DNA of 64,000 nucleotides from JBCBCP01 sp038530575 (lineage in GTDB: Bacteria > Pseudomonadota > Alphaproteobacteria > Rhodobacterales > Rhodobacteraceae). The notes under the pieces are model-generated. The model was given only the letters and a program-made list of their open reading frames with translations. It was not told the origin of the DNA and made no database searches. Both the position numbers and the translations under genes were made by a program. Below are positions 37,121 to 45,632 of this stretch, piece by piece. The stretch spans positions 98,714-162,713 of the forward strand of contig JBCBCP010000001.1 of NCBI GenBank assembly GCA_038530575.1, given 5' to 3'. How positions within the stretch are numbered: the stretch's first letter is position 1; every line of letters begins with the position of its first letter.

Positions 37121-38479
37121 ATGACGTCCTTTTCCCGACACAACGGGCTTTTCCTTGTCGCAACGTTTGTCTTCATTCTTGGCGTTCTGACGTTTAATTG
37201 GAATCTGCTCCAGACGGCCGACACCGAACTTTTTTCGACATTCCAGACAGACTCGGACAGCTTGGTGTTGCAAGCCCTAGGCGCCGACGCTCGCATGCTC
37301 GGTGTAGAGACCGACGCAGGATTTACGATTTACCCGTCTCAATATGGCGCGCAGCTTCTCTTTTTCCGCGCCATAGGTGGTCTAGACGTCTGGTCGCCGG
37401 TTGGTCTTGCCAGTGTAAATGCAACGCTCATGGCACTGGTCGTTGCGATTGTGTCTTTCCTGACCGGTCGGCGCATTTTTGGCATTTGGGGTGCTGCTGC
37501 TTTTGGCATCTGGCTTTGCTTATCTCCAATGGCGGTGATGATGGCCGGAAGCATCTACTGGATGAGTTGGACTTGGTTGCTGCCTTTTCTTGTCTCTTTG
37601 TCGCTGGCACCGCGGCTGTGGAGCAGCACGGGGCTGCTGCTTGCCGTTGTTCTGTGGTGGATAACGCTGACGGTAAAGAACCTCTTCGGATACGAATTTG
37701 CGAGCACGATCGCGATATCTGCAGCGGTCCCAATCGTCATTTACGGGCTGAAGCAGGGCAAAAGCGTGCGTGCGACCGCCGTGCCCTGTTTTGTCCTTGC
37801 TGCGGTATCCGTGGTCGCTATGGCCACGGCGCTGGTTCTGCATGTGAACCGCTTGCCAGATGACCCCAATGGGCTGAGCGGCTGGGCCCAAATTGGCTTG
37901 ATCGCTGAAAAACGGATTGCTGATAACAGCACGCCTGAGGCCCTGAGGGCCGCATGTGAAATCACCCCGCGGATCAGCGCCCTGTCCGGAGCGGATAGAG
38001 AAAAGGCAATCAATCAGTGCGCCAAGAACCTGGCGCGAACCCAGGAAGCGTCCCGCCCTGTCGTTGTGTTGGCGTATTCTACATTTCGCAGAACGGTGCC
38101 GTGGCTGGCGGGCCCTGACATCATCGACAGCGAAGAGCTGGTGCCGGTACGTGGCATGTTGCGGCGTGGTGATCTCTCTGGTGCCAGAGCGGCCTTGGCG
38201 GGCAGCGACAGCGCGGTTTTGCGATTGGCGTCTTTGCCGGCAACTATTTTGATCGTGTGGTCGTTGATTGCTCTCGTTATATGGAGCATCTGGAGGCGCC
38301 GAGACAAAGCGCAAGCCTACGCTATTCTGGTCTCCGCCGCGGCGCCACTAAGCTGGTATTTGTTGGCGACGGCGCATTCTTATGGTCACCTGCATATAGC
38401 ATTCATCCTGTGGAACGTGCCTTTTCTTCCTGTGCTTGCCGGCATGCTTTTCAGTGCATTCGACGAAAGACACGCTTAG
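37121..38479 (+). CDS. Polytopic membrane protein, possible GT-C glycosyltransferase
   Basis: This 452-residue protein has an N-terminal helix (GLFLVATFVFILGVLTFNWN), a loop rich in Asp (TDSDSLVLQALGADARM), and eight or more further helices with a periplasmic segment near residues 245-345. It resembles polytopic glycosyltransferases that use polyprenyl-linked donors, though sequence alone does not place it in a family. It is the last gene of the glycan block, 14 bases after the GT2, and is convergent with a secreted-protein gene. Confidence 0.72.
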   Translation: MTSFSRHNGLFLVATFVFILGVLTFNWNLLQTADTELFSTFQTDSDSLVLQALGADARMLGVETDAGFTIYPSQYGAQLLFFRAIGGLDVWSPVGLASVNATLMALVVAIVSFLTGRRIFGIWGAAAFGIWLCLSPMAVMMAGSIYWMSWTWLLPFLVSLSLAPRLWSSTGLLLAVVLWWITLTVKNLFGYEFASTIAISAAVPIVIYGLKQGKSVRATAVPCFVLAAVSVVAMATALVLHVNRLPDDPNGLSGWAQIGLIAEKRIADNSTPEALRAACEITPRISALSGADREKAINQCAKNLARTQEASRPVVVLAYSTFRRTVPWLAGPDIIDSEELVPVRGMLRRGDLSGARAALAGSDSAVLRLASLPATILIVWSLIALVIWSIWRRRDKAQAYAILVSAAAPLSWYLLATAHSYGHLHIAFILWNVPFLPVLAGMLFSAFDERHA

Positions 38480-38628
38480 AAGGCATTAGAAATCAGACCC
38501 TTCGAATTGCACGTCCGATGCAGTTTACGGCGACCAGCAGTCAAGAAGAGATGGCCATGCTGCTTTGAAGAGCGGCGCCAAACGTGTCTCACCGTCATTC
38601 CTTGGTGATGCGCCAGCCATACATGTTG

Positions 38629-39771
38629 TCAGTCCCGCTCGATAATCCGGTACCCGCCGGATCTATGCCTTCGGTCTGTCTGGCGAAGGTGCACTTTGTA
38701 ACCCTCTGCGCCCAAGAGTCTTTTGAGCGTCGGCACGACGTTCGGCCCCTTCCCCAGCAGGTCCGTTTGCTTGAGCAAGCTGAACTGAGCGGTTTCGGGA
38801 ACCCGCTCGTTCAGATATTCGATCCCGCTCGCGATGCGCTCTTTTCGAATTTGTTTGAGCGATCGGATACGGTCTATTTCGAGCGCAGATCGTTGCTGCG
38901 CGACCTTTTCGTATGCGAGCCGGGCTTTCTGTGCCTGCTCCTGCCACGAAAGCAATCCAAGGCGTAGGGACGAATCCGGCCCCAATCTATATCGTTCGAT
39001 AAAGTCGTTTACCTTGTCCCAAAGCTCCAGGTAGGCGACCCGCAGCGCCTCCTCTCGCGTCTTAATGCCGGACAAGTCACTCGAGCTGTCGTAGACGGCC
39101 GTGATGGTGGCGAGTTCTTCTTCAGTGAAGCCACCGCTCATCCCGAACGCAAAATCCTCTTCCGCGCGCAAAAGCTCGTCGATCAGGAAGGCAAAGCGAT
39201 CTGCCCACGCCCGCGAAAACGTGGCATCCCACGGATCGAGGCACAGGATCATCAAATTTTTCAGTTCCGCTTCTGTCTTCTTCAACCGGGCTAAAGGCTC
39301 GCGTGCCTGAACCGGAATGATTGAATTCACACCCACCTCGTAAGGGTATCTGGTGGGTGGGAGCCGGACAGACTCAGCAGCCTTGCAGGGATCTTTGACC
39401 ACCGCCCTGATTTCATTTCCCGACGGTCTGTCCTTTCCTGTGGCCTTGTCGTCCTTCTTTCCGGTGATCCGAACAGTCCTGCGATCTTTTTGGCTTAGTT
39501 CTTTGATCCGGGCCTCTGATTTGGCCAAGGCGTCTTCGACCCCCAGCAATTCTTCTTTGAGTGCGACAGCGTCTTCGCTGTCTGCGGGCAATCCGGCGAT
39601 TGTCCGCTTCAGAACGGCGATTTCGTCCCTGAGATCACGGGAATAGCCGCGTTCCTCTTCAAGTTCATTCACAACGCTTTCTGGCGCCGCGGCGGCTGGG
39701 GCAAACGGCAGGTGCGCAAAGGCACATGCCAAAACTATGACCGCGCTATACGGAAACCGGACCAGCCTCAT
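38629..39771 (-). CDS. Secreted coiled-coil hypothetical protein
   Basis: The 380-residue product has a signal peptide (MRLVRFPYSAVIVLACAFAHLPFAPAAAA), then a coiled coil at residues ~33-95 (VNELEEERGYSRDLRDEIAVLKR..., ALAKSEARIKELSQ). A Lys/Asp/Gly-rich linker and a helical C-terminal domain of about 250 residues follow. I do not recognise a family. It overlaps the upstream gene by four bases (ATGA), forming a two-gene operon of exported proteins that converges on the glycan block. A periplasmic partner role is suggested by the coiled coil. Confidence 0.75.
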   Translation of the reverse strand: MRLVRFPYSAVIVLACAFAHLPFAPAAAAPESVVNELEEERGYSRDLRDEIAVLKRTIAGLPADSEDAVALKEELLGVEDALAKSEARIKELSQKDRRTVRITGKKDDKATGKDRPSGNEIRAVVKDPCKAAESVRLPPTRYPYEVGVNSIIPVQAREPLARLKKTEAELKNLMILCLDPWDATFSRAWADRFAFLIDELLRAEEDFAFGMSGGFTEEELATITAVYDSSSDLSGIKTREEALRVAYLELWDKVNDFIERYRLGPDSSLRLGLLSWQEQAQKARLAYEKVAQQRSALEIDRIRSLKQIRKERIASGIEYLNERVPETAQFSLLKQTDLLGKGPNVVPTLKRLLGAEGYKVHLRQTDRRHRSGGYRIIERD

Positions 39772-40574
39772 GGGGAGACCTCGGCTTGTGGCTCCACAAC
39801 TTCGAACGGAATCTGAGTTTGAAACTCCGACGGCCCGACCTGAAACGCTTCAAGCTGAATCGTTTCTGAGCCAATTGTCACGTCGACGAGCCGTGTTCCC
39901 GGGGCGGGGTCATCGAGTTCAAAAATCAGCCTAACAAAAATCGGAATGTCGAAGGGTAGTTCTTGCACCTCAACAAGGGCCCCATCGATTTCGGCGTGAT
40001 AGGACACAATCGGATCAACTTTGATCTTTGGAAAGCGTGTCGCCAACGCCTGCTGCAGCAACGCTTCGGCCTCGGGAACCGAGTAGACAATCGTCTCGCC
40101 AAACGATCGTGAGCGGCCATCTTTGCAATCGTCAGCCGAGCGCCGGGCAAACGCGATGTCGGGCACATTCGAGCGACCGCGCGCCAGCCGGTCAAGATGT
40201 GTCGCCATGCCCTGCAAGACGGCAACCGGTTGGTTGAGCGGGCCGAGCATGCACATTTCAGTGGCGACAGCGAGCATGCTTTTCTTCAAGATTTTCCGAT
40301 CGCTGCGCAGGAGCGCGATATTATGGTTCAGGATTTCTTCGTTTTCGCGGATGAAGTCCTCGTACGCTGCGGGGATGGGATACTCGCGCGCGAAGGTCAG
40401 CCCGTTGTAGTTTTTCTGCAGCTCGTAGGGGTTTGAAATATATCGCTCAAAGGTTTGGATCCACCGGAAGCGTTCCCAAAGGGTGATGACTTCTTGCGCG
40501 GCGGCGGATGTCGCCACTGCGAAGATGGCGGCGGCGGTTGAGATTTGCCGGAAATAAAACAAACCAAGATCCAT
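39768..40574 (-). CDS. Secreted hypothetical protein
   Basis: The 268-residue product has an N-terminal signal-like segment (FRQISTAAAIFAVATSAAA, cleavage before QEVI). A helical first half (LWERFRWIQTFERYISNPYELQKNY, IRENEEILNHNIALLRSD) precedes a beta-rich C-terminal domain (residues ~185-265). Two Cys residues (EMCML, DDCKD) could pair. No family is recognised. It is the first gene of the two-gene secreted operon and is coupled by ATGA to the coiled-coil gene. The start lacks a clear ribosome-binding site. Confidence 0.72.
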   Translation of the reverse strand: MDLGLFYFRQISTAAAIFAVATSAAAQEVITLWERFRWIQTFERYISNPYELQKNYNGLTFAREYPIPAAYEDFIRENEEILNHNIALLRSDRKILKKSMLAVATEMCMLGPLNQPVAVLQGMATHLDRLARGRSNVPDIAFARRSADDCKDGRSRSFGETIVYSVPEAEALLQQALATRFPKIKVDPIVSYHAEIDGALVEVQELPFDIPIFVRLIFELDDPAPGTRLVDVTIGSETIQLEAFQVGPSEFQTQIPFEVVEPQAEVSP

Positions 40575-40661
40575 AAATGGTAATGACTATGGCAAAAGAT
40601 ACCCCGGCGGCCTCGTTTCCTGTCAAGTCGGCACATGCAAGGTTGCGCCGCTGCACAGCCT

Positions 40662-41270
40662 TCAATCGGCCAGAATTCTGTCGGCAATGTCGTCCAGCAA
40701 TACCGCAACGGGTGTTTCCGGCCGCTTGTCTGCCACATCCGGAATGAGCGAAATATATGACATGCCGTGCACAAAGCACCAAAGCATGTATGACCGGTCC
40801 TCGACCTTGGCATTCACCTCGGGTTCCTTCAGCGCGGCGCGCACTTCTTCTTTCACGAGGTTGTAGACCAGAGTGCCGTTTTCCTTCAGCACCGGGGACT
40901 CTTCCGGCGCATTGGGATCAAATCGCAGCTTGAACATCTCCGGCTCGCGCAGGGCGAAGTCGACGTAATTCAGGCCCATCGCCACGATCCGCGCCTTGCT
41001 GCCTTTTTCATGGCCGGCAAGGTCCAGTTGCAGGCTCGCGTAGTGCCGTCCCATCGCGTCCGCGATCACGGCATTCACCATTTCTTCCTTGCTTTTAAAG
41101 TGCTTGTAAGGCGCGGCCGTAGACACGCCAGCAAGGCGACACGCGTCGGTAACCGAGAAATTGTCGCGCCCTTTAGCTTCGATCAACTCTCGCGTTGCCT
41201 GCAAAAGGGCATCGCGAAGATCGCCGTGATGATAGCTGTCGCGACTGTTTTTGGTCTGCTCAGTGGCCAT
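40662..41270 (-). CDS. TetR family regulator of RND efflux operon
   Basis: This 202-residue regulator has a TetR helix-turn-helix (NFSVTDACRLAGVSTAAPYKHFKSKEEM, residues ~38-65) and a WHG-type C-terminal domain (YMLWCFVHGMSYISLI). It is divergent from the efflux operon, and a 34-bp palindrome fills the space between, so it is almost surely a local repressor released by the pump's substrates. The ATG at 41270 gives MATEQTKNSRDSYHHGDLRD, a standard start; the frame runs on upstream through the adaptor gene's antisense strand, which is not coding. Confidence 0.92.
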   Translation of the reverse strand: MATEQTKNSRDSYHHGDLRDALLQATRELIEAKGRDNFSVTDACRLAGVSTAAPYKHFKSKEEMVNAVIADAMGRHYASLQLDLAGHEKGSKARIVAMGLNYVDFALREPEMFKLRFDPNAPEESPVLKENGTLVYNLVKEEVRAALKEPEVNAKVEDRSYMLWCFVHGMSYISLIPDVADKRPETPVAVLLDDIADRILAD

Positions 41271-41306
41271 GCCCGTAATCTTATTCAAACTTCTCACCTT
41301 GTCAAA

Positions 41307-41340
41307 GTTAGAAGCACTTACATATGTAAGATGCTCTAAC
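41307..41340. promoter_or_regulatory. 34-bp imperfect palindrome, TetR operator overlapping divergent promoters
   Basis: The centre CTTACATATGTAAG is a perfect 14-bp palindrome at 41317-41330. The flanks continue the symmetry (GTTAGA...GCA on the left, TGC...TCTAAC on the right). A TTGTCA at 41299-41304 could be the -35 box of the efflux operon, placing its -10 within the palindrome; repression by blocking RNA polymerase is inferred. Confidence 0.78.
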
Positions 41341-41357
41341 TTGCAACGGAGGCATTC

Positions 41358-42509
41358 ATGGCCACGCTTTCCCGTACCAAGTCCTTTCTCGGCCGCCTTG
41401 TGCGGTTCACCGTCCGGATCACCCTCACACTTGCCGTAATGGGTGGTGCGGGTGCGGCGGTGTTCTACGGACAGGAGTTTCTTGAGGCGCGCGCCGATGC
41501 TCGCCCTGCGCCTGAGCCCGCGCCGCTGGTATCGGTGGCCGTCCGACCCCTGACGCCCGAGGCAGGCTATTCGCAGGTCAGGGCATTCGTGGGCCAGATC
41601 GAACCGCGCAAGACCGTGGCGGTTTCGTTCGAGCTTCCCGGGACACTGACGCAAATCACGGTGGACGAGGGCCAGTCGGTGACCAAAGGCCAGCTTATTG
41701 CCACGCAGGATGTCGAACTTCTGACGGCAGAGCGGGACCAACTGCGCTCGTCGCGTGCGGCTGTGCAGGCGCAGCTTGACTTCGCTCTACAGCAGCTTGA
41801 GCGGAGCGCGGCGTTGCGCGACCGCGGGTTCGCCTCGCAGCAGGCGCTGGATCAGGCGACTTCCACCCGAAATGAGCTCGACGCCCGCATTCGCGAGTTG
41901 GATGCCGGGCTGGCACGTATCGCTATCCAGCTGGATAAATCCCGCATTACCGCGCCGTTTGACGGCCGCGTCACGCGTCGGTTCCTCGATGGCGGCGAGG
42001 CGGTTTCGCCTGGGCAAGCGGTGCTGGAAATCGTGGAAAGCGCGGCACCGATGGTGCGAGTTGGGGTGCCTGTATCATTCGGACAGGACACGCTTAGCAC
42101 CGCAACTCTTATGATCGCGGGGCAAGAGTTCGAGGCGCGCTTCGTCACGCTGCGTCCGGACATCGATCCGACAACCCGCACCCGCACGGCCCTCTTTGCG
42201 CCGGTTGGGCCGATCCCGGCAGCCTTCGGTCAGACAGCCGAAATTCGCGTCGATACCAAGGTCGCCGTTCAGGGCACATGGGTGCCGATTGAAAGCCTCA
42301 AGGAAGGCGAACGCGGCCAGTGGACGCTGCTGGTTCTGAGCGAGGACAACGTGGTGCGCCGCGCAACGGCACTTGTCGTGCATGCGGAAACCGACCGGGT
42401 TTTTGTGCAGGGGTCCTTCCCGCCCGGCACACGCATGATCGAAGAGGGCCCGCAGCGCGTTGTGCCGGGCCAGCAGGTGATCCCGCTGCAGCAGATGGCA
42501 GAGGGGTAG
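41358..42509 (+). CDS. RND efflux periplasmic adaptor (membrane fusion protein)
   Basis: This 383-residue HlyD/AcrA-type adaptor links the inner-membrane pump to an outer-membrane channel. It has an N-terminal membrane helix (ITLTLAVMGGAGAAVFYG), the first lipoyl half (GTLTQITVDEGQSVTKGQLIATQD), an alpha-hairpin (AERDQLRSSRAAVQAQLDFALQQLERSAALRDRGF region), and the second lipoyl half (ITAPFDGRVTRRFLDGGEAVSPGQ). The ATG at 41358 follows GGAGG. The pump gene begins four bases after its stop. No outer-membrane factor gene is nearby, so a shared TolC is expected. Confidence 0.93.
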   Translation: MATLSRTKSFLGRLVRFTVRITLTLAVMGGAGAAVFYGQEFLEARADARPAPEPAPLVSVAVRPLTPEAGYSQVRAFVGQIEPRKTVAVSFELPGTLTQITVDEGQSVTKGQLIATQDVELLTAERDQLRSSRAAVQAQLDFALQQLERSAALRDRGFASQQALDQATSTRNELDARIRELDAGLARIAIQLDKSRITAPFDGRVTRRFLDGGEAVSPGQAVLEIVESAAPMVRVGVPVSFGQDTLSTATLMIAGQEFEARFVTLRPDIDPTTRTRTALFAPVGPIPAAFGQTAEIRVDTKVAVQGTWVPIESLKEGERGQWTLLVLSEDNVVRRATALVVHAETDRVFVQGSFPPGTRMIEEGPQRVVPGQQVIPLQQMAEG

Positions 42510-42513
42510 GGAC

Positions 42514-45500
42514 ATGGAAACGCTCACCTTCCGCACCCCGCGCCTTGTGGCGCTCATCGTCCTGACAATGATTGCCGCGGGAGCGTCGGCGTTCCTTTCG
42601 CTTGGTCGCCAAGAAGACCCGACGATCACTAACCTTTTCGCCACTGTGACCACCCAGTTCCCCGGCGCGGACCCCGCTCGGGTCGAGGCGCTAGTGACAG
42701 CAGAGATCGAAGAGCAGGTGCGTGAGATCGCAGAAGTCGACCTTGTCGCGTCCGTCTCTCGTACGGGCGTCTCGGTCGTCTCGATTGAACTGCTGCAAAC
42801 CTTGTCGGACACGGAAATAGAGCAGACTTGGACGGAAATCCGCGACGCGGTTTCGCAGGCCGAAGCCAACTTTCCCGCGGGCGCGCAGACGCCCGAGATC
42901 GACAGCGAAGGCATCTCTGCCTATTCGGCCGTCATCGCGGTGACGCCAACCCACGACGGCGTATCGCCCGCCCTGTTGTCGCGCCACGCTGAATCTCTCG
43001 CCGACCGTCTGCGTAACATCCCTTCAACCCGCGCAGTAGACCGGTTTGGCACACCCGAAGAGGAAGTGTTGATCGCCGTCGACCAAAGCCGCGCGGCTGC
43101 GTTGGGACTTTCGGCGGGTGAAATCTCGCAACTGATCGCCGCGGCCGATGGCAAGGTGCAGGCCGGCCGCCTGCAAGGTGAGGCTGATCTTTCGATCACT
43201 GTCTCTGGCGAGATCGAGGCGCTGGACCGTCTGCGCGCCGTGGTGCTGCGCGAAAACACCGATGGGGTTGCCGTCACCCTCGGTGATATCGCCGAAATCA
43301 CCCGCGGCATTCGCACGCCGACGTCCGAGATCGCAATCGCCAATGGTCAGCCTGCCGTGCTGATCGGCGCGTTGGCACAAGATGGCGTGCAAATCGACGT
43401 CTGGATGGACAGGGTCCGCACGGCCCTCGCGGACGGCGCAGCGCTGGTGCCCCTGGGGGTCGAAGAAACGCTGCTCTTTGATCAATCCACCTACACAGTG
43501 GAGCGTTTGCAGGACGTCGCCGTCAATATGGCCATCGGCATAGGCTTGGTGGTCGCCGTGCTGTTCGTAACGCTCGGCTGGCGCGCGGCGATCATCGTGG
43601 CGCTGGTCCTGCCGATCGTGTCGCTTGCCACGCTTGCCACGCTGAACTTTATGGGTATTCCGCTGCATCAGATGTCGGTGACCGGCCTGATCGTGGCGCT
43701 GGGCCTTTTGGTCGATGCGGCGATCGTGATGTGCGATGAAGTGCGCAAACGGCTGGCGCGTGGCCTCGACCGGGAAAACGCCGCGGGGGATGCGGTGCGC
43801 CGCCTTGCGGGGCCATTGCTCGCTTCGACCGTAACCACCGCGCTGGCCTTTACGCCGATGATCCTGCTGCCCGGGCCCGCGGGTGATTTTGTCGGCTCGA
43901 TTGCGATCTCGGTTGTGGTTATGCTGATCTGGTCCTTCATCGTGGCACTGACGGTGACGCCAGCGCTGGCCGCTTGGTTTATCAAGGCGCGGCCCGAAGC
44001 TCCGGACCGGGTCGGCCTGTTTGAACGCTTCATGCGCCTTGTGCTGAGTAACCCACTGCGCGCGCTTGCGATCTCGCTTATCTTGCCAGTGCTGGGCTTT
44101 GCATCCATGTCAACGCTCACGGCACAGTTCTTTCCGGGCGTCGACCGGGACCAGTTCTACCTCGAGGTAGATATGCCGGCTGGCACCGGGATCGAGGAAA
44201 CCCATGCAACCGTGCGCGAGATGGATGCCGCGCTGCTGGCTGATCCCGGCGTGACGTCCGTTTACTGGACAATCGGAAAATCTGGCCCCGCCTTTTACTA
44301 CAATATCACCGGCGGGCGGTCGCGCGAGCCAGCCTTTGCGCAGGCCATGATCACCACCCAGACCGAAGCAGACGCGGCGCGCCTTGTCGCCAGCCTGCAA
44401 GAAGAGTTCGGACAGGCCTATCCGCAGGCGCAAATCGTTGTGCGCGGGATCGTGCAGGGCCCACCCGTTGCCGCCCCGGTCGAAATCCGGATCGAGGGGC
44501 AGGATCCGGCCGAACTGCGCCGGCTGGGTGATGAGGTCCGTGCGATCATGGCCGGGCTCGATCAGGTGACAACCGTGCGCACCGGCACGAATGGTGGCGC
44601 GCCACAGATCCGTTTTGATATCGACGAGGTGCAGGCCCGCCTCCTTGGCCTTAACGTGACAGATGTTGCTGCGCAGCTCAACGCGGCGCTGGTCGGCGTA
44701 ACAGGTGGCAGCCTTGTTGAAGGAACCGAACAGCTTCCCGTGCGCGTGCGAATGGGGGGTGACCTTCGGGGCAACCTTGCTGCGATTGCCGATATGCCCA
44801 TCCTCCTGCCGGGAGCCGGCGCGCTGAGCGCGCAAGGGATATATCCCGCAGTTCCGCTGTCTGCGCTGGCCACACCGCTGCTTGAGCCGGCGGAGGGCGT
44901 TATCATCCGCCGCGACGGGCAGCGCGAGAACACCGTACAGGCCTTTCTCGTCCCGGGTGTTCTGCCCGAAGAAGCGCTTCAGGATGTGTTGGCACAGCTT
45001 GATGCGAGCGGCTTTGACCTGCCTGTTGGGTATGAGCTGAAGCTGGGCGGGGACAGCGACGCGCGCGATGATACGCTTGGCAACCTTATGGCCTCGGTTG
45101 GTCTGATCGTGACGCTGACGATCGGAGCGATCGCGCTGACGTTCAATTCCTTCCGTCTTACTGGGGTTGCGCTGGTGGTGTGCGTGCTTTCGGCGGGTCT
45201 TTCGATCCTGTCGCTGGCGATTATGCAGTACCCGTTTGGCATCATCGCGATCATTGGCGTAATCGGGTCGATCGGGGTGTCAATAAATGCGGCGATTATC
45301 ATCCTGACCGGGCTTCAGGCCGATGCAGATGCGAACGCGGGTAGCCGGAATGCCATGGCAAAGGTGGTTGCGGGCTCATCGCGGCATATCATCTCGACCA
45401 CGGTGACGACGTTTGGGGGCTTCCTGCCCCTGATCCTGGATGGTGGTGCGTTCTGGCCGCCCTTTGCGGTGTCCATCGCTGGCGGGGTTTTGTTGTCGAC

Positions 45501-45627
45501 GGTGGTCAGCTTTCTCTTCACGCCTGCCGCCTTTGCCCTGATTCACCGCCGCGAGCCGCAAGCCAAGGTCGATGCGGAACCGCAGGCTGAAAGCACCCCT
45601 GTAAAACTGGCGGTGGCCGCGGAATAG
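42514..45627 (+). CDS. RND efflux pump permease subunit
   Basis: This 1037-residue inner-membrane transporter has AcrB-like length and 12-helix, two-porter-domain layout. In helix 4 the proton-relay motif reads GLLVDAAIVM, with Asp401 kept but Ala402 at the site of AcrB Asp408. In helix 10 Ile924 (GVSINAAIII) stands where AcrB has Lys940. These changes mark it as a distinct RND branch that I recall from alphaproteobacteria. It is co-transcribed with the adaptor and controlled by the divergent TetR. Substrates are unknown; organic compounds are more likely than metals. It converges on the chemoreceptor gene with a five-base gap. Confidence 0.94.
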   Translation: METLTFRTPRLVALIVLTMIAAGASAFLSLGRQEDPTITNLFATVTTQFPGADPARVEALVTAEIEEQVREIAEVDLVASVSRTGVSVVSIELLQTLSDTEIEQTWTEIRDAVSQAEANFPAGAQTPEIDSEGISAYSAVIAVTPTHDGVSPALLSRHAESLADRLRNIPSTRAVDRFGTPEEEVLIAVDQSRAAALGLSAGEISQLIAAADGKVQAGRLQGEADLSITVSGEIEALDRLRAVVLRENTDGVAVTLGDIAEITRGIRTPTSEIAIANGQPAVLIGALAQDGVQIDVWMDRVRTALADGAALVPLGVEETLLFDQSTYTVERLQDVAVNMAIGIGLVVAVLFVTLGWRAAIIVALVLPIVSLATLATLNFMGIPLHQMSVTGLIVALGLLVDAAIVMCDEVRKRLARGLDRENAAGDAVRRLAGPLLASTVTTALAFTPMILLPGPAGDFVGSIAISVVVMLIWSFIVALTVTPALAAWFIKARPEAPDRVGLFERFMRLVLSNPLRALAISLILPVLGFASMSTLTAQFFPGVDRDQFYLEVDMPAGTGIEETHATVREMDAALLADPGVTSVYWTIGKSGPAFYYNITGGRSREPAFAQAMITTQTEADAARLVASLQEEFGQAYPQAQIVVRGIVQGPPVAAPVEIRIEGQDPAELRRLGDEVRAIMAGLDQVTTVRTGTNGGAPQIRFDIDEVQARLLGLNVTDVAAQLNAALVGVTGGSLVEGTEQLPVRVRMGGDLRGNLAAIADMPILLPGAGALSAQGIYPAVPLSALATPLLEPAEGVIIRRDGQRENTVQAFLVPGVLPEEALQDVLAQLDASGFDLPVGYELKLGGDSDARDDTLGNLMASVGLIVTLTIGAIALTFNSFRLTGVALVVCVLSAGLSILSLAIMQYPFGIIAIIGVIGSIGVSINAAIIILTGLQADADANAGSRNAMAKVVAGSSRHIISTTVTTFGGFLPLILDGGAFWPPFAVSIAGGVLLSTVVSFLFTPAAFALIHRREPQAKVDAEPQAESTPVKLAVAAE

Positions 45628-45632
45628 GCGCT

